Below are positions 1-8,421 of a DNA stretch of 46,164 bases, piece after piece. The position numbers and the translations under genes were made by a program. This stretch comes from Bacteroidota bacterium (GTDB lineage Bacteria > Bacteroidota > Bacteroidia > Flavobacteriales_F > PHOS-HE28). The notes under the pieces are model-generated. The model searched no databases. It had not been told where the DNA came from and saw only the letters and a program-made list of their open reading frames with translations. The stretch's first letter is position 1. Each line of letters opens with the position of its first letter. The DNA is taken from positions 1 to 46,164 of the forward strand of contig JAKQEI010000094.1 of the NCBI GenBank assembly GCA_029573495.1, in the 5' to 3' direction.

Positions 1-519
1 AAGGTCCTGGTCGTACAGCTGCTTCAACAGGTGCCACACGCTCTCGATGTACTTCGTGTGGTAGGTGACGTACGGATGCTCCAGGTCGAGCCAGAAGCCG
101 ATGCGCCGCGTTAGGTCGTTCCACACATCGGTGTAGCGCATCACGGCCTTCTTGCAAGCCGCGTTGTATTCCTCGATGCTGATCTTCTTGCCGATGTCCT
201 CCTTGGTGATGCCGAGCTCCTTCTCCACGCCCAGTTCGATGGGCAGACCGTGGGTATCCCAGCCGGCCTTGCGGTCCACGCGGTGTCCCTTCTGCGTCTG
301 GTAGCGGCAGAAGATGTCCTTGATGGCACGGGCCATCACGTGGTGGATACCGGGCAATCCGTTGGCGCTGGGTGGACCCTCGTAGAACACGAAGGGCGGC
401 GCGTTCTTGCGCAACTCAAGGCTCTTGCCAAATGTGTCCTCGGCCTCCCATTGCTTCAGGACCTCCTCGGCGACCTTGGGCAGGTCGAGTTCATCATACT
501 GCGGGAAACGCTTGTCCAT
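1..519 (-). CDS. ileS: Isoleucyl-tRNA synthetase, N-terminal part (runs off the left edge)
   Basis: Charges tRNA-Ile with isoleucine in the cytoplasm. The 173 visible residues start at an ATG (complement of 517-519) with MDKRFPQYDELDLPKV and carry the class I HIGH-type segment in the form PPSANGLPGIHHVMARAIKD, followed by GHRVDRKAGWDTHGLPIELG, which is typical of the IleRS Rossmann fold. The frame stays open to base 1, so the rest of this roughly 1000-residue enzyme lies outside the window. The GIHH form of HIGH resembles the eukaryote-like IleRS type common in Bacteroidota (family knowledge). It reads away from the SGNH/MBOAT pair, 41 bp downstream of it, and a possible -7 box sits at 539-546. 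Confidence 0.95.
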   Translation of the reverse strand, partial: MDKRFPQYDELDLPKVAEEVLKQWEAEDTFGKSLELRKNAPPFVFYEGPPSANGLPGIHHVMARAIKDIFCRYQTQKGHRVDRKAGWDTHGLPIELGVEKELGITKEDIGKKISIEEYNAACKKAVMRYTDVWNDLTRRIGFWLDLEHPYVTYHTKYIESVWHLLKQLYDQDL

Positions 520-538
520 CACGGCTTCTAAGAGGCCG

Positions 539-546
539 CGAAGATA
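539..546 (-). promoter_or_regulatory. Possible -7 box for ileS
   Basis: On the minus strand this reads TATCTTCG, one mismatch from the Bacteroidota -7 consensus TAnnTTTG, 19 nt before the ileS ATG. No clear -33 TTG is seen at the usual distance. It is listed because similar boxes recur before several genes here. Confidence 0.3.
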
Positions 547-560
547 GCCGAACCTTGGTC

Positions 561-1421
561 CTATGGGGTGCTTGCGTCCTGGTCCAACGCACGCAGTTCA
601 GCACCCAGCCACCGACTGTAACGCTGTGCGTTGTGCCATTGCAGGTGCAGGCCGTCCGCGGTTCGCCAGGTCGCCTCGTTCCGGAGGAAGGGATGGTGCG
701 GGAAACGAACCTGAATTGCCTCGCGTGCGCGCCGCGCCAGCGGACTGGCCATCAACTCGGCACTGATCGGGACTTCCAGGAAGACCACATCGATGCCCTG
801 CGCTTCGAGGGCTTTCACCTCCGCCTCCAGCCTATCGAGGTACCGGGTCTGCACGCTGTCCGGGGGTACCTGGGCGAAGATGGCCCGGTTGGTGTTGAAG
901 AGGTTCTCGCTCACCTCCATGCTGTCCGCTTGGGAGGCCGCGGAGGCGTCACCTTCCTTCATGCCCCGCTTCAAGTAGCCGACCAGCACGCCGGAGGGTT
1001 GGTTCTCCTCCCGCAGCATCGGGACGGCTTTGCGTAGCTCGTACAACCCCGGTTGGAAGAGGGCGTCGAGGAAGGCGCGATCCGGCTCCTTGAAGATCAT
1101 GTTCGTCTCCACCACGACCCGCTTGGGGTGCTTGCCCGAACGGCGCACCAGTTCAAGCCCGTCATAGACCGTGAGCCCGCCGAAACTGAGGTTGCTCGTA
1201 TGTGGTGGCAGACTGTCCAGGGCGATCCGGAAGGCGAGCGAGGAGCCCACGATCACCGTGGCTTCCGGATCATCAGGCGCGAACACGTACTCCTCCGCAC
1301 TGATGCGGTTCCCACTGGCCTGGTGCTGCACCGTGTTGAGGTCCGCGGGCTTCAGAAAGCGGATGAAGAGCGCGTACCCCGCAACGAGCAAGGCGAATAC
1401 GAGGAGTGAGCGCCTGATCAT
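561..1421 (-). CDS. SGNH-hydrolase-like membrane-anchored protein, partner of the MBOAT acyltransferase
   Basis: A 286-residue protein with one N-terminal membrane segment (about residues 4-21), then a soluble domain. A nucleophile-type motif VGSSLAFR (S60/S61) and a C-terminal D-x-x-H motif, DGLHLQWH (D256, H259), fit a degenerate SGNH/GDSL fold as in AlgJ/AlgX/DltD-like partners of MBOAT proteins. The gene follows the MBOAT gene with a 4-nt gap on the same strand, so the two are probably co-transcribed. Inferred role: moving an acyl (probably acetyl) group on the outer side of the inner membrane to a polysaccharide or similar acceptor. The acceptor is not evident, and whether this domain is catalytic is unproven. 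Confidence 0.7.
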   Translation of the reverse strand: MIRRSLLVFALLVAGYALFIRFLKPADLNTVQHQASGNRISAEEYVFAPDDPEATVIVGSSLAFRIALDSLPPHTSNLSFGGLTVYDGLELVRRSGKHPKRVVVETNMIFKEPDRAFLDALFQPGLYELRKAVPMLREENQPSGVLVGYLKRGMKEGDASAASQADSMEVSENLFNTNRAIFAQVPPDSVQTRYLDRLEAEVKALEAQGIDVVFLEVPISAELMASPLARRAREAIQVRFPHHPFLRNEATWRTADGLHLQWHNAQRYSRWLGAELRALDQDASTP

Positions 1422-1425
1422 CCCG

Positions 1426-2829
1426 TCAGAACTGGAAGTAGATGAAGGAGGCGCCGCCGCCCGCGTTCACAAGGATCAGGAAGAGCATCACGCCATACAA
1501 CACCGGTCGCAACCCCGCCATGGCCGCACGTGGACGCTGGTTCCACAGGTATAGCAGGTGGTAGCCGACGACGGGGGCACTGAAGAGCAGCGTGAAGAAG
1601 ATGATGATCGGCTGCAGGTTGGTGATGTGGGTGTTCCCGAAGAGCGCGCGCATGTATTCCACCACGTGGTCGAAGTCGGGGAGCTTGAAGAGCAGCCAGG
1701 CCAGGGTGACCATGGAGAAGATGAAGAGCATATGGATCGTCCTGGGAAGCTTCACGCTCCAACCGAGGTCCTTCACCAGGCGCTCCACCGCCAACACCAG
1801 GCCATGGAAGAAGCCCCAGACCGCATAGCTCCATGCCGCGCCGTGCCAGAGACCGCCGAGCACCATGGTGAGCATGAGGTTCCGGTAGGTGTTGAAGCCG
1901 CCTTTTCGGTTGCCACCCAATGGGATGTAGAGGTATTCGCGCAAGAAGGAGGAAAGTGAGATGTGCCAGCGCCGCCAGAACTCGGAGAAGGTGGTGCTGA
2001 TGTACGGGAAGTTGAAGTTGGCCATCAACATGTACCCGAAGCCGTGCGCCAGTCCGATCGCGATGAGCGAATAGCCGGCGAAGTCGGCGAAGATCTGCAT
2101 CGAATAGCCGAACAGCAGCACCACCAGGGTGATGCTGTGCATGTCACGGAAGTACGGGAAGGTGATCCAGAAGGTCTGGTCCTTCAGATTGTCCGCCACC
2201 ACCATCTTCAGGAAGTAGCCCGTGACCAGGCAGGCGAAGGTGCTGTGCCAGTCGATCTCCTTGAAGTACTTGGTGCGCACCTGCGGGAGGAACTCGTGGG
2301 CCTTCACCACCGGGCCCGCGACCAGCTGCGCGAAGAAGGAGATGAAGGTGCTGATCCGCAGGGTGTGCTCCCACATGCCCTTTACCACGATGCTGTTGTA
2401 GGCCGCGATGTCCTTGCCCCGATAGGCGTCCACCACCAGGCTGATGCCTTGGAAGGTGAAGAAGGAGATGCCCACGGGTAGTGGGATGCTGATGAGGAAC
2501 TCCCCGACGCCCGAGCCTTCCGGGAAGAAGGAGCGGCCTACCAGCGGACTGTACTTGAAGAAGACGAGGATGGCGAGGTTGGCCACGACGCCCAGCGTTG
2601 CGTAAGTCCTCCGCATGGCCGCCGCACCATGCACCACGGCATGGCTGCTGGCCACATTGATGGCGAGCGAGAAGACGAGCAAGGAGAGCAGCCAGGGCAT
2701 GCTCCACGCATAGAAGATGAAGCTGCTGATGATCAGCAGTTGCAGCTGGAAGCGCCGCATGAACGGCAGGTAGTACAGCAGGAAGGTCGGCAGTACGAGA
2801 AGAAGGAATGGAACGCTATTGAAGAGCAT
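1426..2829 (-). CDS. MBOAT family O-acyltransferase (AlgI/DltB-like)
   Basis: A 467-residue polytopic inner-membrane protein. It has the MBOAT hallmarks FSEFWRRWHISLSSFLREYL (H289), YIPLGGNRKGG and the invariant histidine in GGLWHGAAWSYAVWGF (H329). Family knowledge: such proteins pass acyl groups across the membrane for O-acylation of polysaccharides (AlgI), teichoic acids (DltB) or similar. The gene directly precedes the SGNH-like partner, the usual two-gene arrangement. No polysaccharide synthesis genes are adjacent; the neighbours are ileS and a T9SS surface protein, so the acceptor cannot be told. Length is normal for the family and the ATG start gives a hydrophobic N-terminus directly. 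Confidence 0.9.
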   Translation of the reverse strand: MLFNSVPFLLLVLPTFLLYYLPFMRRFQLQLLIISSFIFYAWSMPWLLSLLVFSLAINVASSHAVVHGAAAMRRTYATLGVVANLAILVFFKYSPLVGRSFFPEGSGVGEFLISIPLPVGISFFTFQGISLVVDAYRGKDIAAYNSIVVKGMWEHTLRISTFISFFAQLVAGPVVKAHEFLPQVRTKYFKEIDWHSTFACLVTGYFLKMVVADNLKDQTFWITFPYFRDMHSITLVVLLFGYSMQIFADFAGYSLIAIGLAHGFGYMLMANFNFPYISTTFSEFWRRWHISLSSFLREYLYIPLGGNRKGGFNTYRNLMLTMVLGGLWHGAAWSYAVWGFFHGLVLAVERLVKDLGWSVKLPRTIHMLFIFSMVTLAWLLFKLPDFDHVVEYMRALFGNTHITNLQPIIIFFTLLFSAPVVGYHLLYLWNQRPRAAMAGLRPVLYGVMLFLILVNAGGGASFIYFQF

Positions 2830-2846
2830 GTACCGCCGCCGCGCGA

Positions 2847-2854
2847 CGAAAGTA
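2847..2854 (-). promoter_or_regulatory. Possible -7 box for the MBOAT/SGNH pair
   Basis: The minus strand reads TACTTTCG, one mismatch from TAnnTTTG, 17 nt before the MBOAT ATG. No convincing -33 element is visible. Confidence 0.3.
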
Positions 2855-2913
2855 ACGCCACGTCGGCGCTTTTGAACGGCCGCAAGTGAGCGCGGGTTAC
2901 GACCGCGATGGGC

Positions 2914-5900
2914 CTATTCCACGGTCAGACGCTGCACATCCAACGTTCGGCCGGCCTTCGAAACACGCAGCATGTACACGCCCGAGGGCAGACCCTCCCG
3001 TTCGAGCACGATGCGGTCACTTCCCACGCCTGCCAGGCTTCGCACCGTCTTGCCCGTGAGGTCGTGAAGCTCGATCAGATGCTGAGCGTCCAACAGGATG
3101 GGTGCGTACAGGGTGGTGCGCGAGCTGAAGGGGTTCGGTCGGAGCTGGAAGGAGACAGCGGGCTTCTCCTTCACGGTCGTGCTGATGTAGGGCAGCGCGG
3201 GGCTCATCGCGACGCAGCCGTCCGTGCTCGTCACCTCCACACTGTACGAACCGTTCTGTTGTGCTTCGTACACCGCTGCGGTGGCTCCGGGGATCGGCTC
3301 GTCGTTCAGGAACCATTGATGGTGGTCGCCTTCGGTCGCTTGGAACAGGCCCGGACCAAGTGCGTAGATGACCGGTTGGTGAAGCGAACAGTCGATCAAG
3401 GTGTTCGTCACGGTGTTCGTGATCACGGGTGGGTTCAGGTCGAAGACGATGCCTGCCGAGTTCGTGATGACCGTGCCGTGCGGCGATCCATCGAGCGGGC
3501 GGATCCTGTACTGCACGTAGCCGTTGCTCCCGAGCTGATCGGCCCCACTGTCCGGCAACTGGATGTTGTCGAACTGGAAGATGGCGCGCCCACCGGGTTC
3601 AACGAGGATCCGGGTCAAGGGGTGGGAGGCCCCGATGATCTGCATGCTGGCATGGTCCAGGTCCTCATCCAGTTGGTCCTGTATCGTTACCACGAAGGCG
3701 GTGTCCGTGCCGGTGTTCTGGAAACGCACCGTGTAGGTCAACCATTCCGTATCCACATCCACCGCCCCTTGATCCCCATGACCTTGCGGAGTCACCAGCT
3801 TGTCGTTCGGGTCCACCGCACAGGTCACCGGGAAAAGTTCATACGCGCTCACGGGCTGGGGGAGGTCCGGGGAGGTGATCATTGCCGTATACCCGAACAT
3901 CGACCCAACAGGTCCAAGCTGGATCCCGATGGCCAACCCGAACTCCTGGAACCAGCCGAGGCTGTCCACATGCCAGTAATGGTGGCCATCGACCACCGAG
4001 TCCGGCGCCTGAGAGAAGAAGGTCATGCTGATGTCCGGATGGAAGGTGAGGTCCACCAGGATGTTCTCGGGGATGAAGGTGCCGGTGTTGCGCAACTTGA
4101 TCCAGAGCAGCACTTCCGAGTTGCACCGTGGGGTTCCAGAGAACGCTGTGGAGAAGAAGCTGGAGTTGCTGGTCTGTGCGGGAGCCAGACCGAAGTCGAG
4201 CCCCCCAGCGATCGGGGCATTGGCGTCGAGTGTTGCGGTCAGGGTGTCGGGATCGTTCGTAACGTCGAATTGCGACGGCACCTGTGTCCAGATGTTCCAG
4301 GTGCCGATATCCGCAGGCAGGTCGTAGTCACCGCGGGAGTTGGTCCATACGAGCGCATCGGTCGCATCGCTCCGCACCAGCTGGTAGGGCACCTTCTGGT
4401 CGATGGGGTCGAGCTCCGCGTCCTGATCGAAGTCGTAGAACACGGAGCCCTTCAACCGGAACGCATCATAGAACAGGTTCTCCATCCACGACAGCGAGTG
4501 GAAGCGCGCGTTGATCAGGTCCGGCACCTGATCCCCGTTCACGTCGGCGATCAACATCTTGGCGGTTACCTCGGCAACCGGGTCGATCAGCGCGTTCACC
4601 CCGAAGACACCGCCTCCCATGTTCATCAGGAAGTAGGTGGCATGCGTATATCCCTGGCTGCGCGCCCATAGGATGTCCACGTCGCCATCATCGTCGAGGT
4701 CACTACAGGTCACCGCCCGCCCCCCGATGGGTGCATCGGTGAGCAGGACCTCCTCGGTGAAGCTGCCCGAACCATCATTGCGGTACCAGTGCAAGGGCGG
4801 GGCGTACTGCACCGTAGCGATGTCCAGGTCTCCGTCACCGTCCAGATCGGCGAGGTCCATCGCCTGCAGGTAGCTGACGCTCGGGCTGCTGACCGTGGTG
4901 AAGTTCCCGGAGCCATCATTCAACTGGGCCGTGACCCCGCCGTTCTGAAGGATGTACACCAGGTCATTGGTGCCGTCGCCGTTCACATCGCCCACCTTGT
5001 TCAGGTTGCCCTGCGCCAGCGTGGCCACTTCCGTGAACAGGCCGTTGCCATCGTTCCAGAACCATCTGCCACCTATGATCAGGTCCATGGAGCCATCGTT
5101 GTCAAGGTCCGCCTTCGTCAATGATCCCCCCGCGCCCGGGATCTCCAAGGTGGTCCACGTGAGGCCGTCCCCAGCATTGAGAAAGAGCGCGGTCCCCACG
5201 GGGCTGCTGGCGATCAGGTCCTCATCACCGTCCTGGTCCACATCAAAGGACTCCATGTCGTTCGCACCTTCGAAGTTCTCGGCCAGGATCTCCTGCTGCG
5301 CGAAGCTGCCATCACCGTTGTTCCGGTACAAGGTCACCATGTCCGCGTGGTAGGAGGCGGCCACCAGGTCGTTGTCCTCGTCCCCGTCCACATCCACGGC
5401 CACCACATCCTGGCAATTGCTGAGGGTCCTGCTGACGCGCTTGCGGAGGCTATAGGTGCCATCGGCCTGGTTGGTGTACCAGCCCACGATGCCCTGCCCA
5501 TGGGCGAAGGCGATGTCCTGATCCCCATCCCCGTCCAGGTCGCCCATGGCGTACTTGGTGCCTTGCAGGGAGTATGCGTTGCTGAAGTCCTCGACCATCA
5601 CGTTCGTCCAACTGTGGTCGTCGTTCTGCCGTGCGATGGTGACGTCACAAGAGGTCCCTGTCTCCACGCTGCGGTCCATATCCCCGTCCGCATCCAGGTC
5701 ACCGATGATCTGCGGCTCCTCCAGGGAGCTGGTGATCGTGTCGACAAGGGTTAGATCACCCAGGCCATCGTTGGCGAACCAGCGCATGCCAGGCGTAGCG
5801 CCGAGGGCCATCAGGTCCACATCGCCATCTTGGTCCATATCGCCGCAGGCCGGGATGGCTGGTGCGTTGAACGCATCGATCACCTGTTGGTCGCCATAGG

Positions 5901-6549
5901 CCCCCCCACCCAGGTTGGCGTACCAGCCCACCTGCTCATTGTTCCCGCCGATCACGATGTCGAGGTCCCCGTCCCCGTCGAGGTCCGAAGCTGCCGCACG
6001 GATCGACGAGCTTGATCCGGTCGGCCCAAGGGTCGGCCCGATGGTGAACGCGCCGGTCCCGTCGTTCAACAAGATCACCGCATTGCTCGCCGTTCGCCCG
6101 ATGTCGTCGATGTCGCCGTCGCCATCCAGGTCGATCAGGAGACCGCTGCCGCTGGTGCCGGTCGGCGCATAGGTCCCGACCAACGCGACCGTGTTCGCAC
6201 CACTGTTCGCATACCAGTTCGCGCCGCAAACGAGATCGTTGTGGCCGTCACCGTTCAGATCGCGCGTGGCCCAGGGAAGACCATTGTTGATGGACCCCTG
6301 GAACAGGACCTGCTTGTCCGCGAAGTTCCCGGCACCATCGTTCGCGAACCACAGGACCTGGGCAAGGTTGACATTGCCATTGTCGAAGGAATAGCTCATC
6401 ACATCCAGGTCACCGTCGTTGTCCACATCCCCGATGTGCACCTTGGTCGGATACTTCGTGTCGCTGACGAAGGCGAAGCTGTGCGGGCCGAATTGGGCCA
6501 GGGCTGGATACCCGATCAGGATCGATAGGGAGAGGAGCGAACTTCGCAT
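2914..6549 (-). CDS. Secreted FG-GAP/VCBS repeat protein with T9SS C-terminal sorting tail
   Basis: A 1211-residue secreted protein. The start is placed at 6549 because a signal peptide (MRSSLLSLSILIGYPALAQ) begins there; an in-frame start 60 nt upstream would only add a charged leader. About 14 calcium-type motifs (for example DLDGDGDLD, DMDQDGDVD, DVNGDGTND) spaced through residues 30-680 indicate FG-GAP/VCBS beta-propeller repeats. An SdrD-B-like domain follows (SVFYDFDQDAELDP), then a conserved-repeat domain ending FDLNPPVITN, an Ig/PKD-like segment, and a final 80-residue tail with FQLRPNPFSS and LPSGVYMLRV, the T9SS type A pattern. Expected location: cell surface or released. Ligand unknown. 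Confidence 0.9.
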   Translation of the reverse strand: MRSSLLSLSILIGYPALAQFGPHSFAFVSDTKYPTKVHIGDVDNDGDLDVMSYSFDNGNVNLAQVLWFANDGAGNFADKQVLFQGSINNGLPWATRDLNGDGHNDLVCGANWYANSGANTVALVGTYAPTGTSGSGLLIDLDGDGDIDDIGRTASNAVILLNDGTGAFTIGPTLGPTGSSSSIRAAASDLDGDGDLDIVIGGNNEQVGWYANLGGGAYGDQQVIDAFNAPAIPACGDMDQDGDVDLMALGATPGMRWFANDGLGDLTLVDTITSSLEEPQIIGDLDADGDMDRSVETGTSCDVTIARQNDDHSWTNVMVEDFSNAYSLQGTKYAMGDLDGDGDQDIAFAHGQGIVGWYTNQADGTYSLRKRVSRTLSNCQDVVAVDVDGDEDNDLVAASYHADMVTLYRNNGDGSFAQQEILAENFEGANDMESFDVDQDGDEDLIASSPVGTALFLNAGDGLTWTTLEIPGAGGSLTKADLDNDGSMDLIIGGRWFWNDGNGLFTEVATLAQGNLNKVGDVNGDGTNDLVYILQNGGVTAQLNDGSGNFTTVSSPSVSYLQAMDLADLDGDGDLDIATVQYAPPLHWYRNDGSGSFTEEVLLTDAPIGGRAVTCSDLDDDGDVDILWARSQGYTHATYFLMNMGGGVFGVNALIDPVAEVTAKMLIADVNGDQVPDLINARFHSLSWMENLFYDAFRLKGSVFYDFDQDAELDPIDQKVPYQLVRSDATDALVWTNSRGDYDLPADIGTWNIWTQVPSQFDVTNDPDTLTATLDANAPIAGGLDFGLAPAQTSNSSFFSTAFSGTPRCNSEVLLWIKLRNTGTFIPENILVDLTFHPDISMTFFSQAPDSVVDGHHYWHVDSLGWFQEFGLAIGIQLGPVGSMFGYTAMITSPDLPQPVSAYELFPVTCAVDPNDKLVTPQGHGDQGAVDVDTEWLTYTVRFQNTGTDTAFVVTIQDQLDEDLDHASMQIIGASHPLTRILVEPGGRAIFQFDNIQLPDSGADQLGSNGYVQYRIRPLDGSPHGTVITNSAGIVFDLNPPVITNTVTNTLIDCSLHQPVIYALGPGLFQATEGDHHQWFLNDEPIPGATAAVYEAQQNGSYSVEVTSTDGCVAMSPALPYISTTVKEKPAVSFQLRPNPFSSRTTLYAPILLDAQHLIELHDLTGKTVRSLAGVGSDRIVLEREGLPSGVYMLRVSKAGRTLDVQRLTVE

Positions 6550-6627
6550 GGGTGGTGGGCTACTTAACGCAAGACGGCCGTTCCGTCGGTGGTTGCGCAC
6601 GGATCGCAAGCGACCCCTCGAAACTAC

Positions 6628-6659
6628 GGACCCCGTACGGCGATGGCCGAACGGGGTCC
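6628..6659 (-). terminator. Hairpin after the YceI gene
   Basis: A perfect 9-bp stem (GGACCCCGT paired with ACGGGGTCC) encloses a second short stem (CGGC/GCCG). It lies about 20 bp beyond the YceI stop codon, between that gene and the T9SS protein gene. The minus-strand sequence after the stem is only weakly T-rich, so termination efficiency is uncertain. Confidence 0.5.
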
Positions 6660-6678
6660 ATGGGTTGGTGCCGACAGG

Positions 6679-7230
6679 TCAGCCCTGCTTCGTCAATTGC
6701 ACCTCGCAGCTGACGCGGACCTCATCGCTCACCAGCACACCACCCGCCTCCAGCGGGGCGTTCCAGTTCAGGTGCCATTCCTTGCGGCTCAGCTTGCCAT
6801 TGATGGTAACCCCGGCCTTCGTGTTCCCCCAGGGATCCTTCATCACTCCGCCCCATTCCACGCCAAGGATGATGGGCTTCGTGTGCCCGTTGATCGTGAG
6901 ATCTCCAACGAGGTCCCAACTGCCGTCATGATCCACCGACTTTGCGCCCTTCGCCTCGAAAGTGATGCGTGGGTGGTTCACCAGGTCGAAGAACTCGGCC
7001 GTCTTCAGGTGGCCATCGCGCTGCTCGTTCCCGGTGCTGATGCTGTCCACATCGGCCCAGAAGCTGATCCGCGCGTTGCTCAGGTCATCTCCCGGTGCCT
7101 CGATCTCCGCTCCGAACTTCTGGAAGCTCCCGGTCACGGTCGTGATCATCAGGTGCTTCACTTTGAACTGGATCTCACTGTGTGTGGGATCGATGGTCCA
7201 CTTGGTCAAGGTCTGTTCTGCTGTTTCCAT
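6679..7230 (-). CDS. YceI family protein (lipid-binding beta-barrel)
   Basis: A 183-residue protein matching the YceI family: the N-terminal motif TKWTIDPTHSEIQFKVKHL, the central FDLVNHPRITFEAK and NGHTKPIILGVEWGG segments, and a conserved C-terminal strand. Family members are lipocalin-like barrels that bind polyisoprenoids. This copy has no signal peptide, so it is probably cytoplasmic, unlike the periplasmic E. coli YceI. It lies 92 bp downstream of the pirin gene on the same strand. YceI proteins and pirins often occur together in oxidative-stress or quinone-linked loci, but that link is inference here. Confidence 0.93.
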   Translation of the reverse strand: METAEQTLTKWTIDPTHSEIQFKVKHLMITTVTGSFQKFGAEIEAPGDDLSNARISFWADVDSISTGNEQRDGHLKTAEFFDLVNHPRITFEAKGAKSVDHDGSWDLVGDLTINGHTKPIILGVEWGGVMKDPWGNTKAGVTINGKLSRKEWHLNWNAPLEAGGVLVSDEVRVSCEVQLTKQG

Positions 7231-7257
7231 GTTGGTTGTTCTTCAAGTTGGCTCGAT

Positions 7258-7273
7258 GCGCGTCGCGACGCGC
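7258..7273. repeat. Perfect 16-bp palindrome between the pirin and YceI genes
   Basis: GCGCGTCG followed directly by its reverse complement CGACGCGC. A second imperfect inverted repeat lies just upstream in the operon sense (GATGCG near 7290 and CGCATC near 7306). They fill most of the 92-bp spacer and could act as a terminator/processing element or be a remnant of a dispersed intergenic repeat. Confidence 0.6.
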
Positions 7274-7322
7274 CATGTGTTCAAGTTCCGATGCGCCTGT
7301 AGGGTCGCATCCTGCTGCGGGT

Positions 7323-8177
7323 TCACAATTCCATCGGCACGTCCATCAACAGGATCCGCGCGCCATTCATTCCCGTGGTGATGGCCAGCGCGTCCACGTC
7401 CCACACACCGAGGCCGTCCCGTAGTTCCAAGGGCTGTCCATTGATCGTGGCGGTGCCCTCGATCAGGAAGGCATAGACCCCGTTGCCTTTGCGCTTCACG
7501 TGGTAGTCCACGCTGCGAGCGCCGTCGAAGCGGCCAAGGTGGAACCAGGCATCCTGATGTACCCACACACCGGCATCGTCGGGGTCGGGGGACAGGACTT
7601 GTTGGAAGGCGTTCTCCCCAGCCTTCGGGTCCAAGATCATCTGCGCGTACCGGGGCGTCACGTTCCGCTCGCGGGGGAACATCCAGATCTGCAGCAGGCG
7701 AAGGTCCTTGTCCCGGTAATGGTTCATCTCACTATGGGTGATGCCCGTGCCAGCGCTCATCACCTGCACCTCTCCTGCGCTCACCGTCCCACTATTGCCC
7801 ATGCTATCCTTGTGCGCCACGGCACCGGAAAGGGGGATGGTCACGATCTCCATGTTGTCATGCGGATGGGTGCTGAACCCACGGCCCGCGGCGATCACAT
7901 CGTCGTTCAGCACGCGCAGCACGCCGAAGTGCATGCGGTCGGGATCGTAGTAGTTCGCGAAACTGAAGGTGTGGTGGGCGTTCAGCCAGCCGTGGTCGGC
8001 ATGGCCTCTCGTTCCAGCTTTATGAAGGACCATGTTCTTCATGACGTGTGCGTTTTCTGTGGGGAGATGCTCAAAACCCACCACCTCTTCTGGGACTTGG
8101 CGACTCACCAGTTTGCCCGCGGTAGCCAGGGCGGTACCGCCGAGTAGGCTGGTGCGTAGGAAGGCTTTTCGATCCAT
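7323..8177 (-). CDS. Pirin family protein with Tat-like leader
   Basis: A 284-residue bicupin of the pirin family. Predicted metal ligands are present: H104 and H106 in STHPHDNMEI, H148 and E150 in GTGITHSEMN. The start at 8177 is chosen because the longer in-frame extension runs through a likely promoter and reads as noncoding. The N-terminus, MDRKAFLRTSLLGGTALATA, resembles a twin-arginine signal in which the second arginine is replaced by lysine, so export is possible but not certain. Pirins include metal-dependent quercetinase-like enzymes and regulatory proteins; the substrate cannot be predicted. The YceI gene follows on the same strand, and a -7-like box lies only 7 nt upstream of the ATG. 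Confidence 0.9.
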   Translation of the reverse strand: MDRKAFLRTSLLGGTALATAGKLVSRQVPEEVVGFEHLPTENAHVMKNMVLHKAGTRGHADHGWLNAHHTFSFANYYDPDRMHFGVLRVLNDDVIAAGRGFSTHPHDNMEIVTIPLSGAVAHKDSMGNSGTVSAGEVQVMSAGTGITHSEMNHYRDKDLRLLQIWMFPRERNVTPRYAQMILDPKAGENAFQQVLSPDPDDAGVWVHQDAWFHLGRFDGARSVDYHVKRKGNGVYAFLIEGTATINGQPLELRDGLGVWDVDALAITTGMNGARILLMDVPMEL

Positions 8178-8184
8178 CACGATG

Positions 8185-8192
8185 CAAATATA
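8185..8192 (-). promoter_or_regulatory. -7 box for the pirin gene
   Basis: The minus strand reads TATATTTG, an exact match to TAnnTTTG, 7 nt before the chosen ATG. A transcript from here would be almost leaderless. No clear TTG is seen about 19 nt upstream. Confidence 0.45.
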
Positions 8193-8254
8193 TGCCATGG
8201 AAAATAAATACAGGGATAGTAAATATGCTTCCTTGGTTTCCCAAGAGTCCCCGG

Positions 8255-8287
8255 CCGACCGTTCCCTTGCCGGGACCGACCGTTCCC
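8255..8287 (+). repeat. Two 12-bp direct repeats spaced 21 bp, operator-like
   Basis: CCGACCGTTCCC occurs at 8255-8266 and again at 8276-8287. The 21-bp period is two helical turns, which would place both copies on the same face of DNA. The second copy also lies inside an inverted repeat (GGACCG at 8273-8278, CGGTCC at 8287-8292). Confidence 0.6.
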
Positions 8288-8413
8288 GGTCCTCGTTTGT
8301 GCCGGGTAAGGATCGCATGTACCAGAGCGTTAGCATTGCCGCCCCTATGACCTGGATGTCGGCCTCTGGGGGTACTTAACCTACTGGTCACATGCTCCGA
8401 AAGCGATACTTGC

Positions 8414-8421
8414 TATGTTTG
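8414..8421 (+). promoter_or_regulatory. -7 box for the exbB-exbD-exbD-tonB operon
   Basis: TATGTTTG matches TAnnTTTG exactly. It lies 72 nt before the exbB ATG, leaving an AC-rich, unstructured leader of about 65 nt. No good -33 element is apparent. Confidence 0.45.

Noticed and set aside
2908..4671. A 587-codon plus-strand frame over the T9SS protein gene
   Set aside because: Antisense shadow of the FG-GAP gene; no domain or signal peptide, and a composition typical of GC-rich shadows.
2914..6549. Repeated GTCCCCGTC-like DNA in the T9SS gene as a tandem-repeat element or CRISPR
   Set aside because: The repeats are diverged, spaced by whole coding domains, and encode the Asp-rich FG-GAP motifs.
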